Positions 35,743 to 46,080 of a DNA stretch of 64,000 nucleotides are shown here, piece after piece. The position numbers and the translations under genes are program-made. The notes under the pieces are model-generated. The model saw nothing but the letters and a program-made list of their open reading frames with translations, did not search any database and was not told the origin of the DNA. Numbering within the stretch: position 1 is the stretch's first letter; the number at the start of each line of letters is the position of its first letter. Origin of the DNA: Guyanagaster necrorhizus (taxonomy: Eukaryota > Basidiomycota > Agaricomycetes > Agaricales > Physalacriaceae); contig NW_025064911.1 in NCBI RefSeq assembly GCF_019112545.1, forward strand, positions 254,762 through 318,761. Direction: 5' to 3'.

Positions 35743-37817
35743 ATGCCTGCTACCCTTCAGAGTCCCGGAGAACATGACCCATTGGATAACACGTACGTCT
35801 TCAGACTTCTATAAACAAGCCTACTTGAAACTTATGACCATGTATTGGGTAGTATGGGTTCGATGCTAATAGGCGTCATCTTCAGCGCAATTCTCTTTGG
35901 GATATCTGTTGTTCAGACCTTATACTATTATAGCCGTGAGTAGCGCGGTTTTTCCGGGCATGATGAAGACTATTGATGGTCCATTCATAGAGTATCCCAA
36001 AGACGCATGGTATCTCAAGTCATTGGTTAGTAATTCTGCTTATAAGTGGACATGTTCACCAACGTCGATCCAGGTGGCGGCAACCATTTTTTTCGATTTA
36101 ATACACATGTTGTTCATTTCCCACACAAGTACGCTTACCTTCTCGGCTCTATTCATAACCGATGACCGTTCTTCCCGCAGTATACCACTATTTGATAACA
36201 GGTTATTAGTACGTATTCCCTCTTGTATTAGCGAATTGCTTGCCGCTCATCGCTATATGCAGCGACCAGACTGTCCTTACTCGCATAGTGTGGTCAGTAG
36301 CTTACAATCCTGTGCTTTGACTTTTATACTCAAGGTTCGATTTGATAGGAGCGTTATTGCAAGTAGTTCCTGTACTGTCGACTATCATTTGTATTCAAAG
36401 GTTTTCAGGTGGAGGCCATTCCAACTGGCGTCACAGGATCTCTGGTTCAATGGTGGAGTCCTTTCTCCCTCTCAGTGCAATGGACTTGACTCACAGTGGC
36501 CCACCAGTTTTTACACCGTTCGCGTGTGGCGTCGTGAGTCACACTTTCATTCTCCACGCCTATATCCTGAAGTTGCTTCTAGTCAGCAGGAAAAGTGTTC
36601 TTTTGACGGGCACAATTTTGGTCTTGATAATAGCTGACTCGAGTGAGTATATCCGATCCTGTTTCTCATGCGTCTTGATTTCAAAATTCACCACCTTTAG
36701 TATGCGGCACTGGTTCGTGGCGATACTTCCAAATCGACTTCCTTTTTTAACTCTGTTGGCTTTCTCTTCAGTATGGGTAGTGTTGGCGTAAGTGCATACA
36801 TTTTGTCAAATAGCTCACCTTATAGACCCCCAAAATCAGGTTACTGAGACACACATACACCGATCTCCTTCATATTTCGGTTCGTACATGCGTGCTGTAT
36901 CAAGGTTATACGGCGGCTCAAGATGTGACAGCCTCTCACTATATCAATTAATGGCATTTCCGCCGCCGCAGATGTCCTTATTTCGGCAAGTCTCTGCATA
37001 ATTCTTCAACGGTCAAAGACGGGATTTCGAACGTGAGTTCTGTATTATACTTCTCAGGGCATTATCCCTATTTTAAAATGCTCTTCCCAGATCTGATACA
37101 ATGATCACGAAACTAGTGAGATTTTGTTTTAATATTGAACGAGGCGAAGCTCATTCGATTCTACGAAAGATCTTCTTCTTTGTGAACACTGGACTGTATG
37201 TGATTTTTACTCAACTTACCATAAGGTTTCTGATCATCTTTACATGTAGTCTGACGAGGTAGAATCACAACATTTTTCTGATCCCACAAAATCCACTGAT
37301 GATGAGGCTAGCCTCTGTGCAGTAGGCGCATTACTATCAGTAAGGCAGTTTCTTCCTAACTGATTGGTCCATCTCATTCAACTTGCATCATTGTCAGCTC
37401 GCAATATCTTCGCATACGCTTATCTACGCGTCGTGGTATTTCTGCATTGGACGGCGTGAGTCTTTCTCATTACGCGGAAACAAATGCATAGGACTGACCG
37501 TGGTGCCTGTAGTGTACGCCAACTCACTCCTAGCGTCCTTGAATGGGCGAAACACGATTCGTGGACAAACAGAAGACATTGATCATATGCTTCTTTCTAT
37601 ACCAAGTGCTGTCCTCTCTCCAAGTAGTAATCCGGGGTCGAATGGCCATAGACCCAACGTTTCCATCAGGGTTGAAACTTCGACACGGAAGGACGTTGAA
37701 GCAGATGATTCCAGGCAAGACGATGATTCACTCGTAAGTCCTTTGCCCAGCTTTACGGCCATGTCTAAGGAAATTCAGGTCAACACGCTGGCTAATCCGT
37801 CGAAGTCGTCTTTGTGA
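35743..37817 (+). CDS. DUF6534-family multi-pass membrane protein
   Basis: The protein has about seven predicted transmembrane helices and belongs to an agaricomycete-expanded family of unknown function. The ATG at 35743 (MPATLQSPGEHDPLDNT) is followed by a short intron, then GSMLIGVIFSAILFGISVVQ and YYYSR. Further exons give YPKDAWYLKSL, VAATIFFDLIHMLFISHT, IYHYLITGY, FYTVRVWRR, VSRKSVLLTGTILVLIIAD, the DUF6534 core SDTMITKLVRFCFNIERGE with ILRKIFFFVNTG, SARNIFAYAYLRVVVF, and VYANSLLASLNGRNTIRG. The cytosolic tail is Ser/Pro-rich and charged, ending at 37817. Phase is kept at the junctions I checked. The middle (36190-36560) is harder to splice, so that part is provisional. In topology it resembles a seven-helix receptor, but no ligand or G-protein link is shown. 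Confidence 0.7.
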
Positions 37818-38036
37818 TACTGTCAGTGGTAACCCGTCACTTCGTCGTCACGCCAGGTCAGAATTCGAGTCACCCTACTATTACTGTCTACTTGCAAGCA
37901 GAGTGTTCATGTGAAATGGACATCAGAGATATGGTTCTGCTTCATGAACGTATGTGGACTAGGTCTGGAATTGTAAATTAAGAGCACTGGAATTAGTCAA
38001 GGAAACTCACGTTCAATCCTATGCGATGACAGTCTA

Positions 38037-38663
38037 TGGAGCCCTTAGATCCCAGTGATGGATGCGTTTCGGGGGCAGAAGGCACAGCCGACGAACCCTT
38101 GGTGAGAGAAACGAAAAAGGAAGAGGACAGTGTTCACATATCATCTCCGGCATCTAACCCCGTTGGTGATGGCCCTGAAACGTTATCTTGGCATCGAAAA
38201 TATGGCAATACGTAGAATAGATGCTTCGAAAGATCTTGCAGTGACAGAGCCATTCTAAGAGGAATTCGCTACTGATGCATGACCATGATTGATGTTGTGC
38301 CCTTCGATTCACATCCTTCAAGTTGACGAGGCATTGGATCGGAGCTCTTGGTCGGAAAACCACAAATATGTAACGTTCAGAAGTGGCTCTGTTCGGCTAA
38401 GGGGTGATATGATGGAGACAATCGGCTCATATCTGATGAAACTACGTACTTATACCTACGGGGTATCATTACCGATTCCTTAGGGCAGTCTTACTCTACA
38501 ACACATAACCGTTTGGATCATGCAAAACGTCTGTCAGCCATTTCACCCGATATAAACTTGCAGTCTGAGCGTGATCTGTTCAGTCTCCGCCGCTTGTCCT
38601 GGCTCCAAGCTGGTCAAAACCGGAAGCTTGTAGAACAACGTCTACAAGATCGCGTAACTTGAT
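38037..38663 (+). CDS. Possible small acidic protein gene
   Basis: An ATG at 38037 opens MEPLDPSDGCVSGAEGTADE and continues, acidic and Ser-rich, to LSWHRKYGN at about 38210, where a GTAGAA donor overlaps a stop. A later exon (about 38403-38449, GDMMETIGSYLMKL, donor GTACTT) joins in phase at 38484 to RQSYSTTHNRLDHAKRLSAI and SERDLFSLRRLSWLQAGQNR, stopping near 38663. The last exon is rich in Arg/Leu/Gln and looks helical. The join between the first and second exon is unresolved. I do not recognise it. It may instead be an extra distal exon set of the DUF6534 gene, although that gene already has a convincing stop at 37817. Confidence 0.35.
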
Positions 38664-38918
38664 GAATGAGAACAGACTTTACGGAAGTCGGAATTCTCCA
38701 AATAGTTCAGAGGATTGAAGCTTGAAGCAAACTAAGAGTTGCTATTGAATCCTTTGTCACACGAGCGACGACAGAAACTAGCCTGCAAAATCAAGCCAAT
38801 GAAAGTTGATCGATACGACGGCCTGTCGGTCCGTATTTCCGGTTTACTCTCTGCAGATGCGCAGGTGACCTTCATCGTGGGTCAGGAAATGCGTAGCAAG
38901 GATGTGTCTATATCTTAG

Positions 38919-40658
38919 ATGAACACTATGGCTTCTCTCAGAGTTAAGGGAACGCAGCTCTTCAATTGCAACAATGCCCAAGTTGTCCTTCGAGGAGCTG
39001 GCTTAGGCGGATGGATGTGGTTTGTCTCCTCCGTTTCTACTTGAGCTCGTGCTCAGTAATGATAAAATTCGCAGTATGGAGAATTTTATCTCAGGTACAT
39101 TATACCTTTCGCTCACTGGCGCGAGTAAGTCACTGGTAGTCGGACCAAGGTTATCCTGGATGCGAATTCCAAATCCGAGATGCTTTGAATGATGTTCTTG
39201 GGGAAAGCAAGGCGAACTTTTTCTTTGACAAAGTACGCGATTCATATAGTCTCTCCAAACGTACATTTAAACCATGAGTATCATCTAGTTTTTGGAACAC
39301 TTTTTCACGGATGCAGATACGACATTCTTCCGCTCACTGGGTTTGAATTGCATCCGAATCGCCGTCAATTACAGACATTTTGAAGGTAAGAGTCTGTTCC
39401 TCTCGGACATACTTGTTGCGGTACGATATCGACTTTTACTGGCTCAGATGACCTCAATCCTCGTGTCCTCAAACGGGAGGGATTTCAACACCTCGATCGT
39501 GTCATATCCTTATGCGCGAGTCACTCTATCTATACGATCATTGATATGCATACAGCTCCTGGCGCACAGAGCGGTGGATGGCATGCAGACGGGGGAACGC
39601 ACATCGCCAATTTCTGGAAGCACAGAGACTTCCAGGATCGATTCGTCTGGTTATGGACAGAAATCGCATCCCACTACAAAGACAATGAATGGATCGCAGG
39701 GTATAATCTTATGAACGAGCCTGCCGATCCCCATCCGACAATTGCTCCTTTGGTGGAGGTCTACGATCGGTTGTGCAGCGCGATCCAATCTGTTGACCCG
39801 AACCACATCATCTTCTTGGATGGTAACACGTTCGCCTCGGACTTTACAAAATTTCCCGAAAACGTCAAGCAGCGATGGGGGGAGAATGTGGCGTATGCTA
39901 TCCATGATTATTCGTTATATGGGTTTCCAAAGAGCAAAGAGGTCTATTTGGGGAGCGACGACCAAAAGGCCAAGCTACAAGCGGTGTACAAAAGGAAGCG
40001 ACACTGGATGGATGAGCGCGGACTGTGTGTGTGGAACGGCGAATGGGGCCCGGTGTACGCGAGAAGGGAGTACGACGGCGATGCAACAGACGAAATAAAC
40101 AAGGCAAGGTACATGGTTTTGCGGGACCAGCTAGAGTTGTACAACAAGGTTTGTGATAATATTCATTTGCTGTTTCCGAGTTCCCATCAGTTGTTTGATT
40201 TCCTGAAGGATATGCTGAGCTGGTCAATATGGCTGTACAAAGACATCGGATTTCAAGGTATGGTGTATGTAAGCCCGGATACATCGTATATGGAGCGGCT
40301 GCGACCATTTTTACTCAAGAAGCATCGCTTAGCGGCTGATGCTTGGGGCACGGAGGATTCTGAGGTCAAGCACTTCTATGATCCCATCGTGAACCTCATT
40401 GTGGATGCAGTTCCGGACGAGACGAGGAGGAAGCTATACCCCCCTCTCTGGACATTAGAGGATAGGGTTACGCGCATAGCACGTACTATGTTGGTTGCTG
40501 AGTTCCTGATAGGAGAATGGGCTGAAATTTTTCGTGGGTTGGACGAAGAAGACTTGGACCGGCTTGCCAGGAGCTTCCGGTTCGAGAACTGTTTGAAGAG
40601 GGAGGGATTAAATGATGTGCTGAGGGAGAACGCCAAAGCGAGCAAAGCTGTTATATGA
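38919..40658 (+). CDS. Glycoside hydrolase family 5 (glucanase-like)
   Basis: It probably hydrolyses beta-glucan; fungal relatives are annotated exo-beta-1,3-glucanase or cellulase-like. The ATG at 38919 gives MNTMASLRVKGTQLFNCNNA and LRGAGLGGWM. Exons then read ENFISG, YPGCEFQIRDALNDVLGE, FLEHFFTDADTTFFRSLGLN, CIRIAVNYRHFE and YTIIDMHTAPGAQSGGWHAD. The acid/base Glu lies in GYNLMNEPADPHP, the nucleophile Glu in CVWNGEWGPVYARREY, and the aromatic subsite in LSWSIWLYKDIGFQGMVYVS. There is no obvious signal peptide, as in this intracellular-looking GH5 branch with a long helical C-terminus (about 120 residues after the barrel). A 60 nt intron at 40149-40208 is in frame and stop-free. Removing it restores the family join YNK|DMLSWSIW. 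The gene looks complete. Confidence 0.88.
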
Positions 40659-41131
40659 CAATTAAGCTCACTTGCGGTCGCATGGGTTGAGGTATCTCGA
40701 AGTGATGTATCTGTCCTTGCTTGCTTCTATCTATATTAATAATTGATTCCGTCAGTTAAAAGCTATGCTTAAGATACCCATGGTGAAAGAGTGCAGGCAA
40801 TCGATAGAATATCGCAGAACTGTGTGGGTTGCCTAACACCCTTTGAGCTTGGTGTGACTGCTTTGATGTCGACGTGATAAATCCGTACCAAAAGAATTCA
40901 ATTTCTTGATTTGAAGGACCATCGAACCTTGGCTTGCTGGGAGTTTGCGTTTCAAGACGCTACGGCGGCGGCGCACTCACCATGACAGCAGTATCACCCG
41001 TCCCTGTGCATCACAACCGGGGGTTAAGACACGGATCTGTTTTATACTGATGGATTCACGCTCTAGGTAGTGCCTCGCATTCATAAGCTGCAGGCGGCTT
41101 TGTGTCAGGTCCTTTACTCCCAGTTTTGTCG
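40659..41131. other. Intergenic, no gene seen
   Basis: 473 bp between same-strand genes. No coding, RNA or repeat is recognised. Confidence 0.5.
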
Positions 41132-42296
41132 ATGTTCGAGGACAGGAGTCGTTCGTCAAACACCTTCTATTCCCTTTCTGCCCCGCGTAGCGTGTCCCAG
41201 GAGAGAAGGCGGAGGGACGAGGGAGACGTAGACGCAGAGAGGCGTAGACAGGGAAGTAAAGACGAGAGAGAAAGCGAATGGTTTCTGGAGGATGTTGCGG
41301 ATGGTGAGATCTCTCCCAGGTGGCATCCATCAGAGCCTGGTGGTGGCGGGTTCGAGTTTACAGTCAGACCCTTCACAAGCAAGCAGAGGCTAATGCCCAA
41401 ATCAACTTCGTCCGGGGGGACAGAATGGAAAAGCATAGCAGACGAGGAGGAGGGGGACTTGGATGACCAGCGGTTCTCACTTGTGTCGATAATGGAGCCG
41501 TCGAAACGCGACTTGCCCATTGACCTGAAGCGAATGTCCATGCTTTGGACGCATGGAAACATATTCCGTGCTCTGCCCTCCCCAACGACGAATTCACCGC
41601 CATTGAGCTCGGACAGCGAAGTACCCCCCACGCAGAGCATCCCACTGACACCAGCAAGAGCCCCACAATTGAACATAACCACAACAATCACTGTGCATTC
41701 ACCGTCTCCCTCGCCCATCTCAGCCGTCGTTTCAGCTTCGGCTACATGGAGTATTTTGGAGATGTACGGCGTCAGCCCCGAATCACCCATGACCGAGCGG
41801 CCATCCAGCCATCAATTTACGTCGAAGCCAGTTTCGTCGCCATTTCCGCAGGTACCCAGTGCATCAAATGAGCCAAGCCTCTCCATTACCGCCCAACCGC
41901 CATCGAATATACCACCCGTCCCTCCCATCCCTCCACATCTTCGTTCGTGGTCCAAACAGTCTATTCGTCCACTTCCCGTTGCTCCCCCTCCTTGTCCAGC
42001 TTCCACCTCTAAACACGTTCCGTCGCAGCCACAGCTGTCTAGGACACTTGTCCTTCATGGACCACGCCCACGATCGAGTACGCTGCCGGCGAATCGTCGA
42101 CAGGTGATGGAAGCTATCCAGATGCCGTCGCCTGGCATCTCTGATCCTGGTGGACGATGCATCGCATCCACATTTCCTGACACACCGGAATCAGCAACAA
42201 GAAGACGGGGCCTACTAGCGGTCAAGACAGGGGATCAGCGCGGTTGATGTGCCTTTCCCGGCTCTGAACAGGACACTTCCTGCTAGTGTTGTATGA
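41132..42296 (+). CDS. Ser/Pro-rich protein ending DVPFPALN
   Basis: The first in-frame ATG is 41132 (MFEDRSRSSNTFYSLS). Exon 1 (41132-42103) is charged at the start (RRRRDEGDVDAERRRQ), then Ser/Pro-rich. It has one more structured piece, RFSLVSIMEPSKRDLPIDLK and SMLWTHGNIF, and long proline runs. Unspliced, the frame would stop at 42244-42246. A 115 nt intron, 42104-42218 (GTGATGGAAG to GCCTACTAG, with a CTGAC branch point), joins in phase to RSRQGISAVDVPFPALNRTL, ending PASVV with the stop at 42294-42296. The spliced end carries the PFP motif shared with the genes at 10392, 12172 and 23313, which is the main reason to prefer the spliced model. The total is 349 residues. Function unknown. 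Confidence 0.6.
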
Positions 42297-42317
42297 CGTA
42301 ACAAGAAGCTAAATATA

Positions 42318-44584
42318 TTACTCTGTTCGCTTTTTAGTGGATTTACTGTAGCGGATCGAGTACCGGGGTATAGGTTCAAGGAGCTTCCCGGTTAGTAATC
42401 GACGTAGCAACCGAAGCGGATTATAGTGGGACGCCAGGCGAGAGGACAAGCGAACTGAGAAACGTGGTCGGTGAGATACGATTATTCTGTGGAAAGTGGA
42501 AAGGAGAGACGGACTATACTGGAAGAATATGGAAGAGAAAGGGACTGGCAGGCTTTGGATAACTAGGACATGCTTATTTCTTTCAAGGATAAAATATATT
42601 CCACCTAAAGGGATATCAGTAACACAAAAGGAGACAAAACCGAAGACAAAACCTGGAAGTCGCCACTGATCTTTGACACGAAGCATCAATGCAAACAAAG
42701 GAAAATGGTTCATGAAGGCCAATTGAGTTTCCAGACATGCCTGCACTAGAATGATTGCCAACCGCATCTAAGACTAGTATCAACACATGACAATCGCAAA
42801 GGACAAAACCATACCAAAGCAAAAAGGGAGTAGTACACTAATATCGTTGGGAACAAAAACGCCAAGAGTGTGAACAAAATTGTACCAAAGACAAGTTGAT
42901 CGATATCGTACTCCCGAGTGTCGGTACGATTGCGTAGGGTGTTGTATCGTTTACCTATGAGCACGTCCTTAGCAAAACAATGACACAAATAATGATGGGA
43001 AGGAAATACCTCGGGAAAGATTCCACAATGATCCAGCAGCAGTCAGAAGCCTTGCGTAGACAGCATTGGATACGAAATAACAGACATATATGTGGGCGGT
43101 CAAGATGGCCAGGAGGTCGGAGAATAGTGAAATAAACAAAGTCGCCCCTCCCCAGCTGGCGATACCAAAGAAGTATATAATCGTCGGTAGATGGGGAGCT
43201 CCTGATTGGAGGACGCCTGCGGAGAAGGAAGTCCCAAGAAGAAGAGAAAAGCCGAATTCACGTACGACCCCATATGGCTATCAAATCGATAAAGGTTTGC
43301 GAATAAAAGCGACTTAGCTCCGTGTTGAGCTTGAGACCGGCAGGCCATGAATCTAGCCAGTGTAAAACCCATTGAGTCCATTGAATGAGAATGTTCTAAG
43401 CATTGTGTTAACAAGGGGTGAGAAATCAGGGAAGGATTTAATTTACATCCACCATTGAGTTAAGCATGGAAGCAAGGACGATGTGATTGTCGCATAGAAA
43501 GGAGCCTATAGCTGATCCGATTACGATATCATTAAGCAAGAGCCACACGGTATTAAAAAAGCTAGAACCTGTCAGAACGAAGACGTGAGAGAAGAAAGAC
43601 AACAAACTTGATGTATCGTGGTGAATACAGAGATGTAGGTGTCTTGCCACGGTTACGTAGCGGAGATACTTCCGCAGAGAAAAAGTCGGCTTGTTCTGCG
43701 CGGACATCTATTTGTTGAACTATAGGCTATATCAGTTATTGCTTTCTGCCGTCAGAAATTAACGATGACGCACAGATGGCTGAGAGATCCTTTATTACAA
43801 ATGATAAGAAAACAGGCGCATTGCAAACTGCGTTCAGAACATTAGAGAAGAGCGCTAGCGAGAGTGAAATCTTCTTCCAGGACACATCAAAAAGGGACCA
43901 CAAGTGATCTGTTTTAAGCAATGGTTCCGAAGGGTAGAGATAGTTCCGTAGAAGATCTTCTACAGTATGGGCAGCATTAAACTAGGTCATTGTAAGCAAA
44001 AGGAGACAAAAAGTGATTCTCGACTACCTGATCTATGACCATATCGTTGATGCCGGGAGAGAAGTCAGACACACGGAAAGCCGCGTAATCCAAGGCAGAA
44101 CTATTGGTAGAAACAGAAGCACTATACTGTTCCTGAGCATGATAGTCAAGTCTCAAAGCTTCCAGAGAATAGAAGCGGAGAGTCGTCGGAAGGTGGCGGT
44201 AATAGTAGACAACAACATATTCCCTGTGCCATGTGAAGAATAAAGCGCATGTATTCCAAGAAGGCTCACTTAGGGACCAGAAAATGGAAAATCGGAACCG
44301 TGATCTTTTGATTTTGTTCACAGGTGAATTTGCCGAATACGACTGGATCCTCCCCACAGGTGTTACGCAAGGAACGGTACTCAGGCGAGGCTGAAACGAT
44401 CTCGACCGCGGCCGTTGCCTCTGATAGCTGTAGAATTGTCAGAAAGAAGTCGAAAACCCAAGGCAACGGTGCTCACCGTGTCCACAGACAGACGCCCTGC
44501 AACACACAAAGCGGGCTTCCTCCAACCGAAGCAAAATCCCGGCTCGACAAGATCTGTAGGCCAGAAGATGGTCGTCGGTGTCAT
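42318..44584 (-). CDS. GPI1: GPI-GlcNAc transferase subunit Gpi1 (PIG-Q)
   Basis: Gpi1/PIG-Q stabilises the ER complex that adds GlcNAc to phosphatidylinositol, the first step of GPI-anchor synthesis. The ATG at 44584 starts MTPTTIFWPTDLVEPGFCFG. Exons include FGKFTCEQNQKITVPIFHFL, FNAAHTVEDLLRNYLYPSEP, FFNTVWLLLNDIVIGSAIGS, the hallmark TREYDIDQLVFGTILFTLLA with FLFPTILVYY, and then VQACLETQLAFMNHFPLFAL with MLRVKDQWRLPG. GIYF follows after a short intron. The end is basic (YSIRYSKSTKKRTE). Six or more transmembrane helices are seen. Short introns separate nearly every segment and those I checked keep phase (for example AA|G at 44268). It is divergent from the Rho GTPase at 44828, with 243 bp between start codons. 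It looks intact. Confidence 0.87.
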
Positions 44585-44827
44585 CCTAGTATTGCCGTCC
44601 TATCGTCGTTTACAATGACCGTATATTCCTATCGAAATCGAAATCGCCGACGTCGGATGCATGTAAGATGGTGGTGGTCAAGAAAGAAAAACGGCCACGT
44701 GACATTGAGTGTTGATGGTTCGACCCACTTTGGAGCCGCCTGTCAGTCGACGACCACCATCCCGCCTCAGCTCGCCTTCCCTCGTCTTCCCCATTCTATC
44801 CCCAGTGCTTCGCTGCCGGGCCCTGCG

Positions 44828-45613
44828 ATGGATACCTCTTATCAATCATCACCATCCTCTTTCCCTCCCCGAAGGCCTGATCTCAAGCGAAAGCTTGTAG
44901 TTGTGGGTGACGGTGCGCGCCAACATTGCTTCTGGATCATCAACAAACTCACTTGCCATCAAAGGTGGATGTGGCAAGACATGTCTTCTAATTGTGTATG
45001 CAGAAAATCGATTTCCAGAGGTGCACTTATTAGGGTTATCTTTTTGTTAATCAAAGCTGATATTTGTAGGCCTATATACCAACAGTGTTCGAGAATTACG
45101 TGACTCAGGTGCATTTCGAAGGCAAGGAAATTGAATTGGCGCTATGGGATACTGCGGGACAGGAGGAGTATGATCGATTGCGGCCACTTAGCTATCCAGA
45201 GAGCAATGTCATACTCATTGTTTTCTCCATCGATTTCCCAACAAGCCTAGGAAACGTCCTGGATAAGGTGTGTGGCTGATGTCTTTGATGTTGAGTTGAA
45301 TTCTGACAGTGTAAATTGCCAGTGGTATCCTGAAGTGGCCCATTTCTGCGAGGGGACGCCGTTGATCCTAGTGGCGACAAAGATCGATCTTCGGAAGGAC
45401 GAGCAGACAAAGCGGATGTTGGGCGCCCAAGGTCAAACACCTGTCAGCTTTGAGCAGGGATCCAGCGTGGCCAAAGAGATCGGCGCAAAATACGTAGAAT
45501 GTTCTGCGAAAACGGGAACCGGCGTCCACGATGTGTTCAATGTGGCTTTGAAAGAAAGCTTAAAGGGAAGATGGGGGAAGATCGTACGGGAACGACGATG
45601 TGTTGTGATATAG
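44828..45613 (+). CDS. Rho-family small GTPase (Rho4/Rho3-like)
   Basis: This is a membrane-bound switch controlling actin, polarity and septation. The N-terminus [20 protein letters not shown] is an extension before [10 protein letters not shown]. After an intron the P-loop completes as [11 protein letters not shown] (GGCGKT as in Rho4-type proteins rather than the GACGKT of Rho1). Then come the effector loop [20 protein letters not shown], switch [21 protein letters not shown], the insert-bearing region [11 protein letters not shown], the G4 variant [10 protein letters not shown], and [10 protein letters not shown] (G5). The tail [15 protein letters not shown] ends in a CaaX box (CVVI) with Ile last, which favours geranylgeranylation, next to an Arg-rich patch. 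Three introns keep phase. The TKID/TKxD motif and the Rho insert are intact, so it should be active. The exact subfamily is uncertain. Confidence 0.88.
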
Positions 45614-46080
45614 CACAGGCTCTCTTGGACAATAGGCAGGGACTACTCTACTGATATTCGTTTTCATCTCGTTCTCGAGTTGTTCTACTAATTATTTATT
45701 ATTTTTGCATCAGATATGTATCAATGTACGCATTTAGTTGGTGAAAGAAGCAAACCTACGAGGCCAGACCCGTACCCGAACTGTACTTCAGCTACAACCC
45801 AATATTAACGACCCAACACACTACGTGCCCCCCCTCTCATGCTACTCCCCCTACTGTATTTACAATGGACTGGTTTAACAACGTACTACGTAAAAGGTTT
45901 AAGGTACAATAAAATGAGAGCAAGATACATAGTCCATAACTTAATTTAATCGGTGTGGCTGCTTAAGAGGAATAAGTTATCGGTATGAGGCACAAGCATA
46001 AATATCATAGGACCCAGGGGGCATTCATATCCTACAGCGAACAAGTCAGGGAACCAGCAGATAAAGATAAAGACCAGAAA
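45614..46080. other. Intergenic between convergent genes
   Basis: 467 bp of AT-rich 3' flank for both the Rho gene and the metacaspase. No coding seen. Confidence 0.5.

Noticed and set aside
42104..42246. Unspliced C-terminus (frame to 42246) of the gene at 41132
   Set aside because: Splicing 42104-42218 gives a good branch point and acceptor and recovers the shared PFP end, so the spliced form is preferred, though not proven.
32945..42296. P450, DUF6534, GH5 and PFP genes as a biosynthetic cluster
   Set aside because: No core synthase, transporter or regulator joins them, and GH5 and PFP proteins are not expected in such a pathway.
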